64,000 nt of DNA from contig JAIPMN010001747.1 in assembly GCA_020650975.1 (NCBI GenBank), forward strand, positions 2,723 through 66,722, written 5' to 3'. The position numbers and the translations under genes are program-made. A model generated the notes under the pieces. That model was not told where the DNA came from and did no database searches. It worked only from the letters and a program-made list of their open reading frames with translations. Positions 50,182-63,497 of the stretch are shown one piece after another (the stretch's first letter is position 1; each line of letters begins with the position of its first letter). The DNA is from Apostichopus californicus (lineage: Eukaryota; Echinodermata; Holothuroidea; Aspidochirotida; Stichopodidae).

Positions 50182-50243
50182 GAATGATCTCAACTGCCAA
50201 TTCCAGATTGGATCGGGAAGATAAGTCATCCTACCTCTTCGAT
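50182..50243 (+). CDS. FAT1: FAT1-like exon 3 (62-nt small exon inside cadherin repeat 11)
   Basis: Two bases complete the glycine codon of the previous exon and twenty codons follow (MISTANSRLDRE then DKSSYLFD). The acceptor is TCTCTCTCAG ending at 50181; the donor is GTAAGT at 50244. Phase goes from 1 to 0. The content matches the obligatory 'tG.I.T...LDRE....y.l' core of a cadherin repeat, exactly the piece missing between exon 2 (ending FQIDRTTG) and exon 4 (starting VDVSDNGDP). It was found by this requirement, since it is too short to stand out as a reading frame. Human FAT1 has GLITTTSRKLDRE at this place (from memory). Confidence 0.92.
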
Positions 50244-53200
50244 GTAAGTACAGTATTTTACTTTAAGGTGCAGTCATCTTAAACACATCTTTTACGACTC
50301 TCTTCGGAGTAACATTTTTTTTGGCACTGTTTATTCTGGGTTCAACCATTATGACAGATTTTAGATGACCCTTAGGATTTTCCCATACTGTCAGTTACTC
50401 CTCCAGATACACACACACATTAACAAACAAACCAAATAATTAGGAAAAGTGAGAGGTCATCCCTACCCCCCTTACCCTAAAAGTTCTGTGATAATTACAG
50501 ATCTTGGTATTACCCAGAAAGTCCAAAGTTTGAATCACCCAGAGGCAAGAATTAATAATTCTTATCTGGACGACTAAAAAGGGATGGAAATTTGAAACAG
50601 AAGGATAAGAGGATGAGTATTGCTTGTCTAAGAGGAGATGAGTTTGGAGCCCTCGGCTGCCTCTTTTTGCATCATTCAAGAGGATGATGACAAAAGTACC
50701 GATGGCAGCTGGACCCTAAGGACCGCCTCTCACATTCCTCTAGCACTCTCTGGTGCCAGATTTTAATGGGTGGTGACAGCATTTGAGAGAGATACAGTCT
50801 CGAGACCTTTAAAGAGAACCTAGAGTTCCTCTTTGCCGAAACATTTGCTAGAACTTTATTTTTTCTGTGATGGCTTTGATGAAAATCCAAATGTGAAAGA
50901 TTTTCAAGAAAATTTCTCTCAGTGACCATTTAAATGTTGCTCTGTGAAGATATTTCATCGCTTTCTTAACATTTGAAATGTTCTGAACCTGTCTTACTCT
51001 TGTGTGAAGTTTTATCGTTACTATTCTGAATGAAGTCACTCGCTCTTGTGAATAAAGTATGAAGTGAGTTACAAACAAGTCTTTTGCTTGCAGGATAAAC
51101 AAGGACGGCCCAAAAAACACCGGCACCCTTTGACTCTTTCAGTCATCATTAGGGTAATCCATTTAGCTGTGATCATTTGCGACATTCTGAAGAGGGGTTC
51201 CGGTAAAATCTTGAATGTAAATTGGCTTTTGAAGATGTGAACTACGAGTGCATTGATTGGATGAGATTGATACTTGTGGGAGGAGGATGGAGGATGGTTA
51301 AGTTGCAAAAGAGAGAGAGAAAAAGTAATACCGACGATACAAAAGAAAGAGGCAAAATTTAGGTTGACAGGAGTGTTTTCTTGTTGGTATAAAAACTTAA
51401 CATCCCTGATAAAAGCAACCTGCTCTGTTGAATTTAAATGTCTGTGTATTGAGTATCGAAGAATATATTACATGTTTTAACGACAGTAGAAGCTCTTTAC
51501 TGCTCCCAGTTTGCATAGTAATTTTCAGGTTTATTCGTTTTTGGGTCCCATTAAAATACTTTAGAGATTTGCATGCAAAAAATCTACGGAAAGTCTGAAA
51601 GCATTTTTTGTCGCTAATTATTATAGTGCATTGCATAGAATTTTTAAGCAATTTTGCACACAGTGCAGTTTGCTATTAAATGGCAGATAAACTATTCCCA
51701 GAAGGCATCTGTTTATCACTGTCACTTAGCCTGGAGACTGTGTCAAAGGTCAATCAATAAACTATTAACTACATTGTTCAAGTTTTCCTGGTATTCCAAA
51801 GGAATCCGAGCAAGCTGTTAACGTTGTGTAAACATTTATCACTCAATTAACGATATCAGGGAGCGGGCAGCTCCCCGAATTCATGGTCGATCATATATCT
51901 GAGGTTGCGAATAGTGCATAATTAGATAAACGACAACAATTGAAATATATACTTTTAATCAGCTTAATCACTGGAGGAGGTCCAAAGCTCGATGATATGT
52001 AATGTAACAACAGATAAATCAGAGGGACAGACAGTTGTTACAGTTAGAAATGTGCATCAAGTCTCTATGATATATGAATTTTGGCTTCGCTGCGCCACAT
52101 AGGAGTCTTCTTTTCTAGGATCCTCTTGGGTAACCCTGGGAAAGGGGTGGCGGGGGGGGGGAGGAGAGTGAAGGAGAATGCTAGAACTATAGGGAATGAG
52201 GTTAAAGATAGTGATAGTGACAATAACAAGCAATGTGTGTTCTGTGTTTATGACAGAAGGTCATTATTATTACTTTTGAAGTATTTTTTTTTTTTAATTA
52301 AATTAAACTTCTTACCTGAACTAGCTTCAATGAAATATTTGTCATATCTGTTCTGACAAAGATAAATCAAACTTTGACGACAAAAGTCTGTTTGGAAGTG
52401 GGGGTGGGAGGGGATGGGTTAAAGAATCTTTCAAAGAAGGTACCACCAGAGGAGTGCAAGGAGAGGTCAGAGAAATTGGCTTAAAAATTTTGCAAGACGG
52501 AACTCAGAATCTACTTTTTATTCATAGTTCCATGCATGACACTTTCCCCATCATCAGTTTCAAAGATGAACCAAAATTTGTGACTTTCCCTCAGATGTTG
52601 ATATATATTTTGGGGGACAATTTTGTGAATTGCTTGCAAGGTGTGACTCATTCAGACACACTGACAGGTCTCCTTTTATGAAGACTGATGTGCTGTATTG
52701 TAAGGTCAAAGGGTCATCGTTTATGACTTTGGTATTGTTCCTCAATGTTGTTCCCTGGTAACAACAAAAACTAAACATATTTTACACTTTTTTACAAGTA
52801 CCTTGGGATCTCTTAACTGGGATAGCCTTGGGGGTAAAATATGGATGTTGAAGGGTAAGATTGACACCCCCCTTTCTGAAACCAGATTGTGGCCGAAGGT
52901 AGACAATAGGGATCGAGAGGGTGTGGTCCCACGTGCTGTCAGTTTTGTCACTAATATTAACATTTATTGAGAGGGAAGGTGTCTCTTCAAGAATGAATCA
53001 GGATAAAAAGAGCTTTATGGATTGAAAGTGGCAGGTGCAGCCTAAAGTTATAAGAGCCACAGGAGGATGGAGAGGTAGAAGAATCAGGTTCATGGAGAAA
53101 ATTGTTCCATGTGTTGCACTAAAGGTCAGCCATATTGCCTTTAAACATTAGAAGGCTAGCAAAAAAATGCTAACATTTTTTGAAATTGACCTGATAATTA

Positions 53201-56200
53201 TTAAGTGAATTTTTCATTTCTTCAGATTATCCATATGTACTTAAAGGGAGGGATGAAATGGGGGGGGGGGAGGGAGCCAGCTGGTAGGGTGAAAGTAAAT
53301 GATTAATTATTCCCGTGAGAATATTGTGCTCTGAGAGAGATATAAAAGTTTGATGATGAGCTGCATTTAATTTACATTGTTTGTGCAAACTAGACAATGG
53401 GGTGAGGAGGGTCTTTGTTAGGTCATTAATTAGGGTATTAAAGATGATGTAAAGGATTAAAATTCTTTGAGAAGGTTTTGCCATGATCCACATCACCTGA
53501 GTACCTACTGCTGTACTGTGGTCTACCATAGTCCATGCCATTAGAATTTGTCCCTTGCAATGCAATAGTCGTCCTCTTCCTCCAACTTACTACCAGCTGA
53601 GCATCGAATAACTCAAAACAAGCTAACCGCAAGGAGAAGATAGCCATGCACTAACCTTTTTACGATTTAACATACTAGCCAGTTATCCCCTCTGGAGACC
53701 AATTTTCCAATTAAAGTAAGGTAGTATGAAAGTAAAGAGTATTTTTTTTGGGGGGGGGAGGGGGAGAGCAATGTATGTCACAGGTTGAAATCTCTGAGGG
53801 GGGGGGAGGGACTCAGTTCCACCGTTTATATCAATTTAATGTGACAAATGTTCCATGCATGTATGCTGTGTCAGAGTATACTGTACAGTACAATTAAACT
53901 GAACTGTGTCCAAACTTTGTAAGTTGTTGTGCATCCACTGTTTCAAACCCGTACTGTATTTGCCTGGATCCGCAGACTGTTATCTCAAGTGAAGAACACA
54001 TAAGGAAGCTTCCAATGTGATATACACAGAGAAAAGAAAACCAAAATGAGAATAATGGACTAAAGATATATTTTAATGTCTCTGATAGGTAATTTCTGCA
54101 TAGATTCATTCTCTTATCTGTATGTGGGTGTAGTTGTGAGTGTCCCATGTGTGGTTATCTCACCTAGGTCTGAACAGTCCTCATGTTCATAATCATCACA
54201 AACTTGTCCAGGGGAAGTTTCAAAATGTTTTCTTTGCCTAAGTTTCAGTCAAACATTAATACTTGCTATGTGTCTTGTATATTTGGTCTTGGCTAAAAGC
54301 CAACCTAACCTCCTAGTAATGAGGGCGCTACTGAAGTAAAGTGTTTGTTCAAACAAATGTTCTTATCTTGGTCCAACATTATTTTAAACCACAGACTATT
54401 AAGTTTTATCTGCATTTCACCGTTCCCTTTTAGCGTTCCAAGTTTGTTTGTGAAAGCCTTCAAACATGATCAACTCACATGATGCAAATATGCAGTAGAA
54501 TCATACAAATGAGCCATTAAACTGCAGTGATATTTTTGATGTAACATTATCAATAATTGCAAAGAAATGTGAGACTCGGTTTCTTCAAGGTATCTGGAAA
54601 CCGTTCCCTTCCTTACATCTCTCTTTACGATTCACTCCGCAAAATTTGATCAAAATCCTGTTTGATCAAATCAATCTCTTACGACAAATTAAATTATCTC
54701 TGCCCAAGGATTGTATGCATCCTATTGTACCGTTTTGCCAGACTCTGGTGAACGAAGCGAATTTTGCCCAAGGAATTTTTCAAATTTTATTTTCAAATTT
54801 CCTCACGCTCCCGTAGTCTGAGTCTGAGTTGAAGTTCCTTTGACATTCAGAAGGTGCTTGGTAAAGAAATGAGAGAGAGAGCCAAAAAAAAAAAAAAAAA
54901 AAATTTCAGGCTTGATTTCACAGAATGAAATAGGGAAAAGATTTCCTTCATGCCTTTAGTTGTGACCTAGCTTTGAATTGCTGTGGATTTTCTGCTATTG
55001 ATTATGGTAAATTACATTCGTCATATATGATTAAACAGTGATTACCGTTGACAGTTGAAGGTCGCATTACGGTGCGTCTAGTTAAATAAAAACAAACAAA
55101 AGGAGGCAAAAAGTGTAAGGCATTAGGGAAGTCATTTTATTTCATTTAGAATATTAAACCTATTCAGGTATAGAATGGAGGTTTTATCATTAATTCCCAG
55201 GGATGTCCCCATAGAAAATCTTGCCAAAATGTTATGAAAATATGTAATGAACATTTTTTCTTTACACTATTCGGCTTTTTTTTAAAACTATTTCAATGGT
55301 AAGAATTTGGAAAATTATTCTGAAGTAGAATGCTAAGACTAAAGTGATTGAAATGATCAAAAAGGGAAAAGTTTAGATACTTGCAAAGAGTAAGTGTGGT
55401 GATTCATAGGTAGGAGTCGTGATCTGTTGTCATGGGAATCTGATCTCATACTTGCTGCCTTAACTTGAGTAACATTCGTGCCCTCAAGGATTTTTATGCA
55501 AGAACTCTGTTAATAAAAAACGCCCTGTTTAAACTCCTGACATTTCTCTGATAATATCTGATATGGGTCTTGTTTTGTATATATAGTTGTAAGTATAAGC
55601 CAACAGCAACCAGTATAGCTTCCAAAATGTGTCTAAGTATTTTAATCTGAATCCAGAACTCCCCCTGTGGTTGTTGTTATATTTGACGATTGTCACGGGA
55701 ACACTTAGAAATCCATTTCAAGTCAGGCTGTAGAATCTTGCATTAGTTGATTCTTCAGTTGGTACTGGAATAACCTTCATACTCTCATGCGGGTCAAACT
55801 CTCGCTGCTCTGTTACCGTTGTACCTAACATGTGATGTGTTTCTCTTTTAGCTGCACCTCATAAGCTGTCATTGTGGTCCTGTTTTATGAAGTTGTTCTC
55901 CCACTAAAAGTCTGTTTGTTGCAGAATGAAAAAACTGCGCTCCAAGATAAGACCATGTGTGTTGATGAAGGGTGTCTGGTCATGCGTAGGTCGTTGCACT
56001 TATGCTGGCCTCTGTGATTCTATCAATTTGGTCCTTGGTTTGGTTTTCATGTAAGATTCGGTGTGTCAGGATTTAATTGGTGATGTCGTGGAGTATTCAT
56101 CAAGGAAGAAGGCGTTAGGAAGATGAAAGCCGTAACGTGTGACCAGATACAAAATGGTGGTAAAGATTAACATTTACCTGTAGATAAATAAGAACACAGA

Positions 56201-59200
56201 CCAATAAGATATATGGAAAATATCCCTAGCAGTTATGTTTTATATATTTTTTTATTTATTTTCAATTTTGTATTATTATTTTTTTATCATTTTTTTTAGC
56301 AGTTATATTAAACCATTTATGCTGCCCATGAATATCCATCCCATCCATTACATTTGTCAGAATTTTGTCGGTGTTTGAAAAAAATGCGAATCATATAGTT
56401 CGGAGAATTGTCCAAAAAGATCAAGACATTTGGTGACCTGTTTTTCACAATTTTTCCTAATTTTTTTTAATTTCATGTTTTATCCTTTGAGAAGCAGTTC
56501 AGTGCCGGTTAACAATGTCATTCTCACATATAAGATTTCAAGTATTTAAATCATCGAACATTTCTTGGAAGTTTAAAAAAGAATTGCAAATGAAAAACGA
56601 CAAGAACGTTTTGGTGCTTGTATTTGGTAACAAAATATTTCTTTGACAAGAGTTTTGAATAGCGGTGTAACAGAGGCATGGATGTGGTTTTGAGACCACA
56701 AATTTCATATTCTAGGATGTGAAGAAGAACTTGAAATCAAAGTTAAAATCGCTCGAGGGTCAAGGGAGGTTGAAAGTCTCAAGCATTTTTGCTCTCAAAT
56801 GGGATAAAGGGCATTCTTGCCCAAAGGAATTGTACTGCATCATGATTTCTTTCCCTTGAATTACGGAAGTCCCGGTAATATTTAATTAGGTCTACCACAG
56901 AGTCCTTTAAGCATGAGTGGATGGAACCGATATTTCTGAGCTTTCTCCCAAGGCATCAGAGAAGCAGGCGCTGTCTTTCATTAAGACCGGTTTCAATCAA
57001 AGAAGTTTTCTTTTTTTTTGTTTGACGGTGTGTCGGTAGGTAATTTCCTATTTCGATCATAGATTTGATGAGGAAGTAAGTGATAGAATTTGTCAAAATT
57101 AAAAGGATTATAAAATGGAAACAGTTCCAGAGAGGTGAAGATTTCTATAGAGTCTCTTGGTGAGAAAAGGGGCGATGGAAGCGACGTAAGGGGTGCGTAA
57201 ATCACTCGTAGCAGGATATGAAAGGGTATTACATGATCTGTGATTCAGTGTCTTGATCAACAGTACAGTCTCTATGTAGACTAACCAGGTTTGTGTGTTG
57301 TATTTTCAATTTAATATGCAGTATAAGGCTATTTGTATGAATGGAAGGCTCAAGTTTTCCAGAGTACAAGGAAGAAAATACCAGCTCTTTTCTTTAACAC
57401 GCACTAAAATCTGTGATTGGTAGGCAAGTGCAAGAATGAGAGGGGGGTGGCTTGTATAGGTAGTGAAAGAAGGGGGAAGGGAGAGGTCTGACTGGGAGGT
57501 AATAGTTCAATCAATTAGTTTCCACATAAATCAACAGTTTAATATATAGGTTGTATTTATAGGTCAGAAACCCCCTCCCACTCCCCCCTCCCCATCCATT
57601 TAAGTTTACTTGTCATTGTGCTAATCTGTGTGTTGTTCTTTGCACTTTCTCTGCCTGAGAACAATGAAAACAGACTCAATACAACTAGTTTTCATCACTA
57701 TTAAAGCATAATTGTGAGATGTTAGTGTATGTTAGTAGGGTTTGTGTTCTTGTTATTCTGTTTACGGTCATTTACTTTCAGAGTGCTGTTGTCGAAGGCT
57801 CTAGAAAAAAATTCTGCTGCAAGTAAATACTTAAGCATAATTGAAAGCATAATTGGACACAACATGGAACATACAGACTTATCATGGAGTTAATCTCTTA
57901 CTGACCATTTATAATGTCTAGCATATTTCAGGCCATGCAGTCAGCCATAGCCTTATCTTTGAGCGATAAAATCTTTCAGATATTTTCCATACTGGCACTT
58001 CCCTCACTCTCTTATTAGGTTAGTCAGTCAGTTCGTCAGTCATTCTGTGAGTCCATCTGTCAGTAATAATGCATTCTATTCTCTTCGTTATTTAATTCTC
58101 ACTCAGTCCCTGCAGCCCCTAGCAGCAAATTGCTTAAAATTATAAGTAGAATTGACTGAGCTTTCACAGATGACCCCTAGTTTCCTATTTTCCTTCCATG
58201 TTTTGGAGTCTGAATGTCATTAGGGAGGGGGTTGTCTGGCTGTTAAAAGCTTATAGCTCCCTCGAAAAAACTGTCCAATAATTCTTCATCAGTTTCCAGA
58301 GGATGGAGAGGGCATTGACCGGGCAATGCATTGCATCATTCTCTCCTGGAGGGCATTAATTTGGGTTTTAGTGGATGATAAGTGATGTCAGAGGTTTTTT
58401 TTTAGTGATAAGTATAGAATTTGTAGTTTTGTTCCCACTTGCTCTCAAAAGTTTTCCAGAAAGTTTAAGCACCTCAGTTTTGATTATGTAACCAAACTAT
58501 TATGTCAGAGTTCTTTTCTTAATCCAAATCTAGTTAAGATCTTACATAACAAACTTGAGCCTGCTTAGTTAGGCATGAACTGTGTGGTGGTATTGTACTG
58601 CCTGCCAACACTAATTCGAAAATCTTTTGAATCTGGTCAGAAAGGCAGAAAAGGTTCAATATTAGCCATCTTTAGCTTTAAAGATCTTTGTGTTGCTTTA
58701 ATCTGTTACATACATTGCGGCAGAGAAGGATCAGAAATAACTTAACAGGGGAGGAATCTGTAAATTGGATGCCTCTCTACGATATCAGGTAGACTCGTTC
58801 AACTCTTGCACCTGTCCGACTATTTCTCTACATTGATTTCATCTGAGATGCAAGTTGAACATCTCCTACATCTCCTACCGGCCATTCTTAGCATGCATCC
58901 CCAGCATTTGATATCGCAGACTGCATAGCAGAATGAGGCAATACTAAGGAGCAAAAGAAATAGAAAACCAAAAAGCCAAATGTGTACAGGTAACTTGAGA
59001 AATGTTTCTTTAAAAGGAGTATAGGTATATTATATGGAGAATAACATATACATAGATGTAATGATGGTACCATAAGAAGATATACCTAAAACACATGATC
59101 TGAGAGGAGGGGCGGGTTGGGTGGGCGGGTGGGGGAAGGCAGGGAAACATTGGAGCAGCATAATTAACTCATCTATAACCAGACGCCTGGCCAGCCTGTT

Positions 59201-62200
59201 TGTATACCATGGTTATAATCTGGAGTATCAAAACAAATTGATAGACCGTATTTGTCTTGTTTTTAGTCACTCTATAAAACACAGGAAGATGTGAAGAAGA
59301 TTGTTAGTTTCGTATTCAGTGGAAATATTCCAGAAACATTATAGATTGTTTTACACATTTAACTTAATGAAAAACACTGCTGATATTTTTACTCATTTAT
59401 GGATCCAAAGATCTTGTCGTTGAAATGAAAAGGCTGAAATTTATTTTTCATTCCTGGTTTGGGTTGGTTGTACCATCGTGAAGGAGTGGAAGGCCAAAAC
59501 ACAGTTTCAACATTTTAACATCAAGGTTTTGATCAAACACAATCCATTCCCTTCAATTCCTTATCTAAACTCGGAAATAATTTCCTCGTTTCTTTTCTTT
59601 TCTTCTCTTCTTTCTTTTCTTCCAAAGTAAACAGCTCTAAAATGCTTGTAATATATTCTGGTTTTTAGACATTTCTTTGATGTTAGTATATCACATCAGA
59701 TTTCTCTTTTCTTGCGAGAAGTATAAATAAAATAAAACCAGAAATATAAAAAAAAAGATAGGAATGTCCCCCATTCAATGTGTCAAGTACCCGCAAAGTT
59801 CCATATGTAAAGAGGGTAAGTCAATAACAGCCTCGTCAAATGGTTATACTTGGCCCAATTTTTTGAAAGCCATTGACAAACATTGATTACACAAGACTAG
59901 ATTTGTGCCAGTTAACCCAGGAGAGTGGGTATGGAATACCAGCCTTTTTGGCTCAAACCATGTATCTGTCGTTTTCAATAGATTTGTGATATACTGCCTT
60001 AATTAATAGATAAATCACCACCATCATTGTAACAGTCCCATTGAAAGGGCCGGGTGGGGGGTGGTGGGGGGGGGGAGATAGAGGGTCACAGTGGATCAGG
60101 TTGTTTTACATTAAGGTTTGGTTTCTCTGCAGTGGTCTGTCTTGGGTGACGTTTCAAACCAAACAAAAATGGTACTCATAACGTGCAGTAAAGGTTTGTA
60201 AATGGTTAGCTTACTTTAGGTTTAGTATAAATTGAAGAATTGAGACTCGGTGCAGTTACCTTTGTGTTACAAACTTTAATTTACCGTCCCTTACAATAAG
60301 AGCAAATATGCAGAGAACTAGGTCAACATGGAATGTTATATAAGGGAGAAGAAGAAGTGGTGTCAGTTCGCTGGATATCAAACTTGGCTTGATGAGATAT
60401 GAGAGGTCTGGGCCATTAGGTGACACTGGAATGTTTAGCCCCTAAGGCCATGTAGACTTAATATTAACACAAAAAATGACATTATCATAATGCCAATTTT
60501 CATCACTGATTTTTTTGAGAAAGACGGAGCAAAAACTGTTATGAAAGGATCGATATGAAATCATAATTGGCATCTTAACTCTGCTCTCTTTGTCGTGCGA
60601 TATTTTTAGATACACCAGGGATATTAATTGCAATCGATGTGAGTTGCTGATAAAACAGGTGTTGACCAACAACACTTAATCTAAGAGGTCAGAGACCCCT
60701 TATAGCTGTGTCTACCTCTTCTGTAGGAGTGCCTGGAAGGCCATTAGCTTCTGATCTCAGCTCTTTCAAAGCAAGTGACTAGCTGTTTGCCCTCTGTCTT
60801 TATAAAGTGGCAGGATTAACCTCACTTATTGAAACATGTCAAAAGAAGGAGAGATTAAAAAGGTAGACCTCAGAAATTTAGATGAAAAGGACATTCAAGG
60901 GATGGAGAACTTGATCATGTTGATATAACCTTTTCACGCTGCAAAAGAAGGAAATATAGAGGAAAGGTATATAAACCCCCCCCCCCCCCCCCCCCCCCCC
61001 CCNNNNNNNNNNCCCCCCCCCCCACCCCCCCCCCCTCAGAAGAAAAGAAAGTCAAATACTTGCATGAAAGGTGTCAGAATAAATCTGTCTGGCCAACCAC
61101 AATAGTGTTGGGGGGGGGGGGTGACAAAATGTGAATTGAAAATATATAAATAGGCTTGTGGTTTAATACTTGAGAAATTTATGAGAGGAGATTGGGTATG
61201 ATTTTGCGGTAGATGTACGTCTTTATACTGCGTGCAGTACAGCATCAGGATTCATATGTTTGTGGTAGTGCTAATTGTCTGTGCTTGCTGAGATATTATA
61301 ATCCTATTTTTATTCCAGATTGATTTAATCTACCATAAACTGACAGTTTAAATACAGAAATGGTTTCTCTGGGTCAATGAAAATTATCAAGCCGTATTAT
61401 TTATGCGCTAATTCAGACATTCAGCTAGACTTTCATCAACGAAAATTTATTTTAAGGTCCTATGTACTTCCTGGCCGGCTTTTACCGTTACAAGATTTGA
61501 TGATAGTGCAAATACCGATTCATTCGAAACTGGTTAATCCAGTACTTAGGGACATGTACGGGAATTAAAAGAAATAACTGACAGTAAACACTGACTGTCT
61601 TTGAGGTGTAATGAGATTGATAATAGGTTCTAGAAGACCTTTAATCTTTTTCTGTTTAATACAGTTTACCCTCTCCCTCTGCTTCCCACCCCCTCCCCCC
61701 CAAAGGAAAAGTCTCCTTCCCCCTACAAGGAACAAAAGAAAGTCACAGCATATTCAGATCATACAATGTTCTAGGACTTGAAAGTGAAATACAAAAAAGA
61801 TGCTAAAGTTCTAGAAACCAAGTAATTTTGCATGTTTTATGCAGGCTATACAGCTTCTCCCAAATAAGAATAAAATGGAGAGGGGGGGGGGGGGGACTCA
61901 TTCCCTTCTGCCTGTCCTATGTTCAAAAGAAATTAATAAATAATTTTCATTCATTAATAATTTTCAGTATTCCTGAAATTCCTCATGAATAACATAATAT
62001 TCCAAGGTTTTTCTTTTGTATAAATTACAAAGGTACATCAAAATCATGATTTTTGTGTTTGTTTGGTGGAGAACACATCCTTCCTCTGGTTCCATTCTCC
62101 ATCTCCCACCCCCCCCCCTTTATACCCTCTCCCTAAAAATGTTATCTTCAGGATCTTTGAATTTTTGGATAATACCCAACACAAGTGTTACCATGGTATT

Positions 62201-63173
62201 TGATACAAATATATTACTCAATGGATGTAGCCCAAAGGAACTCTCTTAATGGAACATGTTTAAATGCGTTGAAAGCTATTGCATTGTGGGATGGTACCTA
62301 AAATGGCGCCTGAGGGTGGAGTGGGACAGGGATGGACCAAAGGACACCAGAAGGAGGGATTTGACCTATCATCAAGGGTGATCTTATAATTTGTAGTAGT
62401 TTGTGTAGTTTATCAGGGATGAATTAGGTTTAGGGGTATGACAATATTGTAGCCGACAGGTCCTAGTGGCAAATGTGTAAAGTAACAGACATGTATGGTT
62501 TTTAAGATGTGAAGATAAAAAAAAAAATTCATTAATGTAAAGTCTAAAATTTGTAGCATCTAGTTTAATACTGAGATAAATACAACAAATGAAAATAGCA
62601 TGACACTTTGAACTATTTATTAATTTTATACATAATATTAATTATATACATTTTATTAATTTTTACTATTTATTTATTTTAGGGGATCATTTAAGCAGTT
62701 ATGGCAGCATTGGTTGTCAATTCTATAGGGTATGATAAGACAAATGAGTCACTTGCCAAGTTTCACTAGTACCAATTAAACCATTCAGCGTCATAAATTG
62801 TCGCTAGATTGTCGCTAGATTCACCAACTTTATAGCGTCGAGTTACCAGGGTACAAAGTTGTACCAGTTTTAGTAGAATTTTTCTGCCATAGAAAAGTCA
62901 TCTTGTGATATGCTTTGGTTGAAAACCTCTGTTTAATCAAAGTGGGAGTGTCAGATTTGGTTTGGGAAAACAATTTGGAAGACAAAAGTCTCCTTTAAGT
63001 TTATACACAGATATAACATCATTCATCGTCTGATGAGAACGAAAGAAGAGAGACTAATGGCAGCAAAAGTGTACAAGTTCAGCACCAGTACAGATCTGGA
63101 ATAACATGTGGAACTGTCATCATGTTCTTGTTTCGTATCGTAAAAAAAGCTTCATTTTTCCCCCTCTATCCAG
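50244..63173 (+). other. Intron 3 of the FAT1-like gene (12.9 kb, phase 0)
   Basis: Donor GTAAGT at 50244, acceptor CCCCCTCTATCCAG ending at 63173. Contents: several G-runs (52152-52161, 53260-53270, 53750-53758, 60066-60075, 61110-61121, 61882-61895), a poly-A run near 54883-54901, a TTTTCTTTCT-type pyrimidine tract (59586-59622), a GTCAGTCATT-like degenerate short repeat (58020-58064), a poly-C run with an assembly gap (60976-61033) and an 11-bp tandem duplication (TTGTCGCTAGA, 62798-62820). The intervals 50260-52080, 53820-57000, 57600-60000 and 62250-63150 show no gene or recognised repeat. Confidence 0.9.
60976..61036. other. Poly-C tract with assembly gap (10 N at 61003-61012)
   Basis: A run of 27 C precedes ten Ns and further C-runs (with one A) follow to 61033. 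The assembly broke in a homopolymer. True length is unknown. Confidence 0.95.
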
Positions 63174-63497
63174 GTGGATGTCTCTGACAATGGTGATCCT
63201 GCTCACACGTCAACCGCTAACGTCATCATTGAAATACTGGACGTAAATGACAACGCTCCCGTCTTCCACCAGATGAACTATGGGAAGGTGCCAGTGCGTC
63301 CGGTAGAACTAGTCGAAGACGAGCAACACACCATCCTCCGGGTGTTTGCCTACGATGATGACGAGGGAGAGAACGCCACTGTCAGCTATGTGATCCCTAC
63401 GGGACAGGAGAGGCAGACCAGGTTTGGGGTGGATGCCCAGACTGGGGAAGTCAAATGCAGCAAGTCGCTGGTGGAAGGGGAGTCCTTCACTTTAATG
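63174..63497 (+). CDS. FAT1: FAT1-like exon 4: end of cadherin repeat 11 and most of repeat 12
   Basis: The exon is 324 nt (108 codons), phase 0 at both ends, acceptor AG at 63172-63173 and donor GTGAGA at 63498. It starts VDVSDNGDPAHTSTANV, continues through the calcium linker DVNDNAPVF, then EC12 with VFAYDDDEGENATVSYVI, FGVDAQTGEVKCSKS and ESFTLM, where the next exon must supply the 'v.A.D.G' strand. The exon break after the F/L strand is at the same relative position in the repeat as the break between exons 3 and 4. NAT within GENATVS is a glycosylation sequon. Human FAT1 is colinear here, including a shortened, charged start of the second repeat (from memory). Confidence 0.93.

Noticed and set aside
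50440-51126. Chain of minus-strand reading frames after exon 3
   Set aside because: They are in different frames, without domain signatures or splice sites, and look like chance openness.
53438-53647. Minus-strand frame with a soluble-looking composition
   Set aside because: Short, with no family resemblance, and not supported by a neighbouring exon.
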